The notes beneath the pieces were generated by a model. The model was not told the origin of the DNA. It saw nothing but the letters and a program-made list of their open reading frames with translations, and made no database searches. DNA of 14,068 nucleotides from Svornostia sp051306365 (GTDB lineage Bacteria; Actinomycetota; Thermoleophilia; Solirubrobacterales; Solirubrobacteraceae), in contig JBPPNC010000023.1 of NCBI GenBank assembly GCA_051306365.1, positions 1 through 14,068 on the forward strand. Direction: 5' to 3'. Of the stretch, positions 7,477 to 12,298 are shown in pieces. A program made the translations under genes and the position numbers. Each line of letters begins with the position of its first letter. Within the stretch, counting starts at the first letter, position 1.

Positions 7477-7629
7477 TTGCACTGCGCCCGAACCATCGCG
7501 TCCTTCGGCGTCTCTCCCAGCACCGCCGGACTCATCGTCACCCGCCTGGCCTACGCCACGGGCGGCCGGGAGACGTGACGGCGGTGGGCGTGGCGGTCGC
7601 GCTCGTGGCCCTCGGCGCCTGGGCGCGGG

Positions 7630-7667
7630 AGCAGGTGGCGCGCCGCGCTCCGGCGCTCGCCACCGCT
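7630..7667 (-). terminator. Hairpin downstream of the obgE-VIT pair
   Basis: GGTGGCG (7634-7640) pairs with CGCCACC (7658-7664), and CGCCG (7641-7645) pairs with CGGCG (7651-7655) around a five-base loop. AGC/GCT extends the base past a one-base bulge. The structure begins five bases beyond the VIT stop codon on the minus strand, where a terminator would be expected. There is no U-tract, so activity is inferred from strength and position. Confidence 0.5.
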
Positions 7668-7672
7668 GAGCG

Positions 7673-8431
7673 TCAGACGACCTGGTCGAGCCCGACGCCG
7701 ACGCCGTAGGCGACAGCGGCCGCCGCGCCGCCGACGAGCAGCGTCTCCAGCCCCGCCCGCCACCACTGCTGGCCGACGACGCGCGCCTTCGCACTGCCGA
7801 CCGCGAAGAACCCGGCGGCCGTCAGGCCCGTGCTCCACGCGAAGGGGGCGGGCACCGTGTCCTGCGCGACCGCGTTGATGAGAAACGGCAGGAGCGGGAG
7901 CAGGCCCACGGTCACGAACGCGGCGAACGTCGACGCCGCGGCACGCCACGGGTCAGGCGTATCGGTCCCGTAGCCGAGCTCCTCGACCATCATCGTGTCG
8001 ACCCACCGATCCTCGTCGGAGGTGATCACGTCCACGATCCGCTCCAGGTCATCCCCCGCGAATCCCTTGGCGGCGAACAGCTGACGGATCTCTTCGCGTT
8101 CGCCCTCGGGCACCAGCCGGATGTGACGGCGCTCCCGCCGCCGGGCCCGTTCGCGTTCGTCCTGTTCGGCCCGCGTGCCGAGGTAGTTGCTCACCGCCAT
8201 GCTCAGCCCGTCGGCGAGCAGGTTCGCCACGCCCATGATCACGACGACGGTCGCCCCGAGCTTCGCGCCCGTCGCGCCCGCGACGATCGCGAACGTCGTC
8301 ACGGTCCCGTCGATCGCGCCGTAGATGAAGTCCCGCAGGTAGCTGACGCCGCGGGGCTCAGAGAGCCGGCGCGCGATCGCCTCCGGGCTGTGCTCGGCGT
8401 GCAGGCTCGCGGGGGATCGCCGGACGCTCAC
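7673..8431 (-). CDS. VIT/CCC1 family Fe(II)/Mn(II) transporter
   Basis: A protein of 252 residues from GTG 8431. That start is fixed by GGAGGA (8441-8436) four bases upstream, lying directly after the obgE stop. Five membrane helices are visible: about 36-56 (YGAIDGTVTTFAIVAG, Asp41), 60-85 (VVVIMGVANLLADGLSMAVSNYLG, Met78), 165-187, 197-218 and 230-248. Between helices 2 and 3 is a long charged, Glu-rich helical region (about 88-155, including EGEREEIRQLF and DTMMVEELG), like the cytoplasmic metal-binding domain of plant and protist VIT1. VIT proteins export or sequester ferrous iron or manganese. The N-terminus is short and lacks a ferritin-like domain. It follows obgE by 10 nt and is probably co-transcribed with it. 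Confidence 0.9.
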   Translation of the reverse strand: MSVRRSPASLHAEHSPEAIARRLSEPRGVSYLRDFIYGAIDGTVTTFAIVAGATGAKLGATVVVIMGVANLLADGLSMAVSNYLGTRAEQDERERARRRERRHIRLVPEGEREEIRQLFAAKGFAGDDLERIVDVITSDEDRWVDTMMVEELGYGTDTPDPWRAAASTFAAFVTVGLLPLLPFLINAVAQDTVPAPFAWSTGLTAAGFFAVGSAKARVVGQQWWRAGLETLLVGGAAAAVAYGVGVGLDQVV

Positions 8432-8441
8432 GCCGTCCTCC

Positions 8442-9737
8442 TCAGCCGGGGTGCAGCTCGAAGACCATGCCGGCGATCTCGACGTCATCGCCGGGCTCGA
8501 ACCCGGCGGCTTCGAGCGCACGGATCACGCCCATGCGTCCGAGGCGGTACTCGATGTGCGCGAGCGCCTCGTCGTTCTCCAGATCGTGCCGGGCGAGCAG
8601 CCGCTCGACGGGCGGCCCGCTCACGCGGAAGACCCCGTCCTCGACCTGCTCGACGTGGAAGCCCCTGTCGGCCGCGGGACGGAAGACCATGTGCTCGGCC
8701 AGCGCCGCGCCCTCGGCCTCCAGCGTCGTGACGTCCACGCGCTCGCGGACCGGGACGCGGCGCAGCAGCTCGATGGCCAGCTCATCGAGCCCGAGCCGGG
8801 TGGCGCTCGAGGTGACGATCACGGGCACATCCTCCCCGAGCCGCTCGCGCCAGGCCGCCGCCTCCTCGGCTGCGCGCTCCTCGGAGACGAGGTCGGCCTT
8901 GCTCAGCGCCAGGATGCGGGGGAGCCCGGCGAGCCGCTCGTCGTGCGCGTGCAGCTCCGCCTCGATGGTCGCGTAGTTCTCACGCGGGTCGCTGCCGTCC
9001 AACGGCGCGAGGTCGAGGACGTGGACGAGCAGCGCGGTGCGCTCAACGTGCGCGAGGAAGTCGTGGCCCAGGCCCGCGCCCTCGTGCGCGCCCTCGATGA
9101 GACCGGGGATGTCCGCGATCACGAGCTGGCGGTTCTCGCCGTCGAGCGTGCCGAGCACCGGCTCCAAGGTGGTGAACGGGTAGTCGGCGACCTTCGGCGC
9201 CGCGCGGGTGAGCCGGCTGATCAGCGACGACTTCCCGGCGTTGGGCAGGCCCACGAGCCCGACGTCGGCCAGCAGCTTCAGCTGCAGATCGATCCAGCGC
9301 TCCTCGCCCGCCAGTCCGTTCTCGGCGAAGCGCGGCGACTGGCGCGTCGAGCCGGCGAAGCGCTTGTTCCCCCGGCCGCCGGAACCGCCGCGGGCGACCG
9401 TCACGCGCTGGCCGGGGATCGTGAGGTCGTGCAGCGTGCCGTCGTCCATCGTGATCTGCGTGCCGGGCGGCACGGGAACCTCGAGCCGCGCACCATCGGC
9501 GCCGTGGCGGAGGTTGCCCTCGCCGTGGCGCGCGCGGTCGGCCTTGTAGTGGGCACGGCGCTTGAAGGACTGCAGGTCGCGCTTGGAGTCGTCGCAGACG
9601 AGCACGACGTCGCCGCCGTGGCCGCCGTCGCCGCCGTCGGGCCCGCCGCGCGGCACGTGGGCCTCGCGGCGGAAGCTCATGCACCCGTTGCCGCCCAAGC
9701 CGCCCTGCACGAAGATGCGCGCCTTGTCGTAGAGCAT
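8442..9737 (-). CDS. obgE: Obg GTPase (CgtA)
   Basis: A protein of 431 residues with all three Obg parts. The Gly-rich Obg fold is at 1 to about 157, with GGLGGNG, RGGPDGGDGGHGG and ARGGSGGRGN. The G domain has GLPNAGKS (163-170), the switch DYPFTT (185-190), DIPG (209-212), SKAD (279-282, in place of the usual NKxD) and SSA for G5. The C-terminal OCT domain holds FRVSGPPVERLLARHDLENDEAL and FEPGDDVEIAGMVFEL. Obg binds the 50S subunit late in assembly and links ribosome maturation with (p)ppGpp signalling. The ATG is 11 nt after a -10-like TAGGCT with no good Shine-Dalgarno site, which suggests a very short leader. Its usual neighbours rpmA and proB are here separated from it by inserted genes. 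Confidence 0.98.
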   Translation of the reverse strand: MLYDKARIFVQGGLGGNGCMSFRREAHVPRGGPDGGDGGHGGDVVLVCDDSKRDLQSFKRRAHYKADRARHGEGNLRHGADGARLEVPVPPGTQITMDDGTLHDLTIPGQRVTVARGGSGGRGNKRFAGSTRQSPRFAENGLAGEERWIDLQLKLLADVGLVGLPNAGKSSLISRLTRAAPKVADYPFTTLEPVLGTLDGENRQLVIADIPGLIEGAHEGAGLGHDFLAHVERTALLVHVLDLAPLDGSDPRENYATIEAELHAHDERLAGLPRILALSKADLVSEERAAEEAAAWRERLGEDVPVIVTSSATRLGLDELAIELLRRVPVRERVDVTTLEAEGAALAEHMVFRPAADRGFHVEQVEDGVFRVSGPPVERLLARHDLENDEALAHIEYRLGRMGVIRALEAAGFEPGDDVEIAGMVFELHPG

Positions 9738-9748
9738 CGAGGCACCAA

Positions 9749-9757
9749 GCCTAGGAT
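9749..9757. promoter_or_regulatory. Overlapping divergent -10 elements for obgE and the SDR gene at 9764
   Basis: On the plus strand TAGGAT (9752-9757) ends six bases before ATG 9764. On the minus strand TAGGCT (9754-9749) ends 11 bases before obgE ATG 9737. Both fit TAnnnT and share a CTAG core, giving a symmetric promoter that could fire both ways. Neither has a recognisable -35. The spacing predicts a leaderless SDR mRNA and an obgE leader of only a few bases. Confidence 0.45.
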
Positions 9758-9763
9758 GAGCGC

Positions 9764-10453
9764 ATGTCCCACGATCGCGTCTTCCTCATCACCGGAGCCT
9801 CGACGGGCATCGGCGCCGCCACCGCCCGGCAGGCCGGCGAGGCCGGCTACCGGCTCGTGCTCGCGGCGCGCAGCACCGACAAGCTCCAGGCGCTGGCCGA
9901 CGAGCTGGGCGGGTCCGAGCGCGCGCTCGCCGTCGCCTGCGACGTCACCGAGTGGGACCAGGTCGAGTCGCTGGCACAGGAGGCGCTCGATACCTTCGGC
10001 CAGATCGACGTGGTCTTCGCCAACGCCGGATTCGGCGCCACACGGGGCTTCACGAAGGAGACCCCGGAGCAGTGGAAGTCGATGGTGCTGACGAACGTGC
10101 TCGGCCCGGCCTACACGATCCGCGCCACGATCGACGCGCTGCGGGCCTCGAAGGGCCACCTGCTGCTCACGAGCTCCGTCGCCGGCCGCCGCGCGCTTCC
10201 CGGCTCGCTGTACAGCTCCACGAAGCATGCGGTCACCGCGATGGCAGAGTCCGCGCGCCAGGAGCTCAACGACAGCGGCGTGCGCGTGACGTCGATCGAG
10301 CCGGGCATGGTCGACACGCCGTTCTTCGACAACCGCCCGACGGGCGCGCTGGAGGCCGACGACATCGCGCGGGCCGTGATGTATGCCGTCTCACAGCCGC
10401 CCCACGTGGACGTCAACGAGATCCTGATCAGGCCGACGTCACAGGGGACATAG
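9764..10453 (+). CDS. SDR family oxidoreductase, NADP-type
   Basis: A protein of 229 residues, a short classical SDR. The cofactor loop is TGASTGIG (10-17), with Arg36 after the second strand (LAARS), which favours NADP(H). NAG is at 87-89, Asn111 in LTNVLG, catalytic Ser at 137/138, and Tyr150/Lys154 in YSSTK. The C-terminus PPHVDVNEILIRPTSQ resembles the YdfG/serine-3-hydroxyacid dehydrogenase subgroup, whose members oxidise small 3-hydroxy acids. The substrate is not determinable from sequence. It lacks a Shine-Dalgarno site and has a -10-like box six bases before the ATG. It is divergent from obgE, and its 3' end overlaps that of the hydrolase gene by 26 bases. Confidence 0.92.
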   Translation: MSHDRVFLITGASTGIGAATARQAGEAGYRLVLAARSTDKLQALADELGGSERALAVACDVTEWDQVESLAQEALDTFGQIDVVFANAGFGATRGFTKETPEQWKSMVLTNVLGPAYTIRATIDALRASKGHLLLTSSVAGRRALPGSLYSSTKHAVTAMAESARQELNDSGVRVTSIEPGMVDTPFFDNRPTGALEADDIARAVMYAVSQPPHVDVNEILIRPTSQGT

Positions 10454-11198
10454 TCCCCTCTGCGGCGCTCCACAGGGCCTCGAGCACCGCGTTGACGGGC
10501 GCCCCGAGCGCCGGCACGCCGTGGCCGGCGCCGGGCAGCTGCGCGCGGTGGGCACCCATGCCGTCCGCCATCCGGTCGGCGATCGTCTCGAACGCGACGC
10601 TGTGCCCGCCGGAGATCACAAGTTTGGGGAACGGCGCGGCGCGCAGCGCGTCCAGCGGAATCTGCGCCTCGCCCGACGGCCGGCCGTTCGCCACGGCGCG
10701 CACCCCGACCTGCAGCGCGCGCGGCAGCCGCTCCCGGCGGACCTTCTGCTGCGCGCCCGCGCGGTCGAGGAACGCCTGCGCCATCGCTCCCGGGTCGTCG
10801 CGGTGCTCGATCACGGCGCCGATGAGGCTGTGGTAGACGCGCCGGACCTCGGGCACGTCGAACGCCACGGACCACGTCGACGGCTCGATGAGCGCGAGGC
10901 TGCGCACGGCCTCGGGCTGCTCGGCGGCGGCGAGCACGCAGCCCACCGCGCCGTAGGAGAAACCGACGACGTGAACCCCACCCGGGTGGTTCGCCAGTTC
11001 GGCGGTGATGTGCTCGGCGTCGACCGCCCAGTTCTCCCCCACGACGTCGTCGTCCCGGCGGTAGCCGGCGCGCTCGGCGACGAGCAGCTCCCAGCGGGCC
11101 CGCAGCTCGGCCTGTTCCATCCACTGGTAGCGCCCGCCGAGCATGCTGCCGTGGACGAGCAGGACGGGCGGGCCGGAGCCGGTGCGGCGGATCTCCAT
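10428..11198 (-). CDS. Alpha/beta hydrolase family protein
   Basis: A protein of 256 residues from ATG 11198, where the fold begins with MEIRRTGSGPPVLLVHGS; an upstream in-frame ATG at 11270 lies inside an inverted repeat and adds no fold residues. The oxyanion-hole HG is at 16-17, the nucleophile elbow is GFSYGAVG (Ser81), and the catalytic His226 is in GAGHGVP. The Asp/Glu acid is not obvious: after strand 7 the protein reads KLVISGGHSVAFE where an Asp is usual. The Glu in LIEPS (about 105) might replace it. It is an esterase, lipase or haloperoxidase-like hydrolase with unknown substrate. TACCTT (11212-11207) lies 8 nt before the ATG, suggesting an almost leaderless mRNA. Confidence 0.87.
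   Translation of the reverse strand: MEIRRTGSGPPVLLVHGSMLGGRYQWMEQAELRARWELLVAERAGYRRDDDVVGENWAVDAEHITAELANHPGGVHVVGFSYGAVGCVLAAAEQPEAVRSLALIEPSTWSVAFDVPEVRRVYHSLIGAVIEHRDDPGAMAQAFLDRAGAQQKVRRERLPRALQVGVRAVANGRPSGEAQIPLDALRAAPFPKLVISGGHSVAFETIADRMADGMGAHRAQLPGAGHGVPALGAPVNAVLEALWSAAEGTMSPVTSA
10443..10459. terminator. Short hairpin shared by convergent genes
   Basis: AGGGGAC (10443-10449), loop ATA, GTCCCCT (10453-10459) forms a perfect 7-bp stem. It contains the stop codon of the plus-strand SDR gene (10451-10453) and lies in the last codons of the minus-strand hydrolase gene. It could end transcription from both sides, but it has no U-tract on either strand. Confidence 0.35.
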
Positions 11199-11232
11199 GA
11201 CCGGACAAGGTACCGACGAAGCCTCCCCGCGC

Positions 11233-11280
11233 CCGAACGGTCGTCGGTGGTCGCCCCAGCGGCCACTCATGACCGTTCGG
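11233..11280. repeat. 48-base imperfect inverted repeat (hairpin or operator)
   Basis: Outer arms CCGAACGGTC (11233-11242) and GACCGTTCGG (11271-11280) are perfect reverse complements. Inside them GTGGTCGC (11247-11254) pairs with GCGGCCAC (11259-11266) with one G-U, around the loop CCCA. Four-base internal loops separate the two stems. It lies between the stop of the small membrane protein gene (11301) and the start of the hydrolase gene (11198). It may therefore terminate the rplU-rpmA message or act as an operator for the hydrolase. Confidence 0.6.
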
Positions 11281-11300
11281 CCCCCGGAGGCCGGCGAGCC

Positions 11301-11720
11301 TCAGTCCGGCGGCGGCAGCGGCGGCTCGGCCGGAGCCGACGCCGTGCCGGTCTCCAGCTGGTTCGCCAGCACGATGCCGGCGATGGCGGCGCCCTTCGCG
11401 AGCGCGCCGACGCCGATGACCCCGGATCGGGGCAGGCCGCGGTGCGCGGCGCCCGTCGCGAGCGCGTCCACCATGTCGGCCGCCGCGCACATGCGCAGCC
11501 AGCGCGGACCGACCTCGGGGTGGTCGACGGTATGCAGGGTGATGGCCCCGAGGATCGCGTCGCGGACCCCGAGCCCGCGGGCGAGCACGCGCGTCGCAGG
11601 TGCAGCAGCCGCCTCAGGCCCGACCCACGCGCGGGTGAATCGGGTCGGGGCGACGATCAGACCGATGCCGAGCGCCAGCCGCCCGGCGGCCAGTGCGCGA
11701 GCGGCGGTGCGGGCATCCAT
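11301..11720 (-). CDS. Small membrane protein, DUF4267-like
   Basis: A protein of 139 residues starting at ATG 11720. Four hydrophobic stretches are visible: AAGRLALGIGLIVAP (about 11-25), ARGLGVRDAILGAITL (47-62), MCAAADMVDALATGA (77-91) and GVGALAKGAAIAGIVLANQL (103-122). The tail is Pro-rich. The Gly-Arg start of helix 1 and the ARGLGVRDxxLG motif resemble small four-helix integral membrane proteins such as DUF4267; this is recognition by pattern only. The gene begins 11 nt after rpmA stops, so it probably rides on the rplU-rpmA message. No function can be assigned. Confidence 0.75.
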   Translation of the reverse strand: MDARTAARALAAGRLALGIGLIVAPTRFTRAWVGPEAAAAPATRVLARGLGVRDAILGAITLHTVDHPEVGPRWLRMCAAADMVDALATGAAHRGLPRSGVIGVGALAKGAAIAGIVLANQLETGTASAPAEPPLPPPD

Positions 11721-11731
11721 GACGAGGCCGG

Positions 11732-11986
11732 CTACTCGGCCGACGCGACGGAGACGACCCGGCCGCGGCGGCCGGTCGCGAAGACGACCTTGCCCTCCGC
11801 CTTGGCGAACAGCGTGTCGTCCTTGCCGATGCCGACGCCCTCGCCGGGCTTGAAGACGGTGCCGCGCTGGCGCACGATGATCTCGCCGCCGGTGACGTAC
11901 TCGCCGGCGAACACCTTCACGCCGAGGCGCTGGGCGTTCGAGTCGCGGCCGTTCTTGGAGGAGCCGAGGCCCTTCTTATGCGCCAT
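11732..11986 (-). CDS. rpmA: 50S ribosomal protein L27
   Basis: A protein of 84 residues starting MAHKKGLGSSKNGRDSNAQRLGVK, the L27 signature, with GEYVTGGEIIVRQRGT and FKPGEGVGIGKDDTLFA following. L27's N-terminal arm reaches into the peptidyl-transferase centre. The protein begins directly with the mature AHKKG sequence, so it lacks the N-terminal extension that Prp protease removes in Firmicutes. Its ATG lies inside rplU (11-nt overlap), with GGAG of the rplU coding sequence serving as Shine-Dalgarno eight bases upstream. Confidence 0.98.
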   Translation of the reverse strand: MAHKKGLGSSKNGRDSNAQRLGVKVFAGEYVTGGEIIVRQRGTVFKPGEGVGIGKDDTLFAKAEGKVVFATGRRGRVVSVASAE

Positions 11987-12293
11987 GCTTGATCTCCGTG
12001 ATCTCGAGCTTGGTGAGGCTCTGGCGGTGGCCCATCGTGCGCTTGTACCCGCGCTTGGGCTTGAACTTGAACACGCGGATCTTCTCCCCGCGCTCATGCC
12101 CGAGCACCTTGGCGGTGACGGTGGCCTTCTCCAGGGCCTTGGCGTCGAACACCGGCGCCTTGTCCCCTGCGATGAGCAGGGTCTCCAGGGCGACGGTGGC
12201 GCCCTCTTCAGCGGTCAGCTTCTCGACGAGCAGGGTCTGGCCCTGTTCGACGCGGTACTGCTTGCCGCCGGTCTTGACGATCGCGTAAGCCAT
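11976..12293 (-). CDS. rplU: 50S ribosomal protein L21
   Basis: A protein of 105 residues, usual for bL21. The family blocks MAYAIVKTGGKQYRVEQG (1-18), the central acidic strand region, and KIRVFKFKPKRGYKRTMGHRQ (70-90, the rRNA-binding KxKRRKxYR..GHRQ region) are intact. It is an early-assembling 50S protein that contacts 23S rRNA. The start ATG is 5 nt after the RNase E/G stop with no clear Shine-Dalgarno site, so translation is probably coupled to the upstream gene. The C-terminus KHGA is encoded in the overlap with rpmA. Confidence 0.98.
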   Translation of the reverse strand: MAYAIVKTGGKQYRVEQGQTLLVEKLTAEEGATVALETLLIAGDKAPVFDAKALEKATVTAKVLGHERGEKIRVFKFKPKRGYKRTMGHRQSLTKLEITEIKHGA

Positions 12294-12298
12294 GAAGT

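Noticed and set aside
7575..7709. 44-codon GTG frame on the plus strand with a hydrophobic start (TAVGVAVALVALGAWA)
   Set aside because: It overlaps the VIT gene end and the terminator-like hairpin, has no recognisable family, and short open frames are frequent at this GC content.
11199..11270. Upstream ATG (11270) for the hydrolase
   Set aside because: The extra residues are not part of the fold and fall within the inverted repeat; ATG 11198 begins the first strand.
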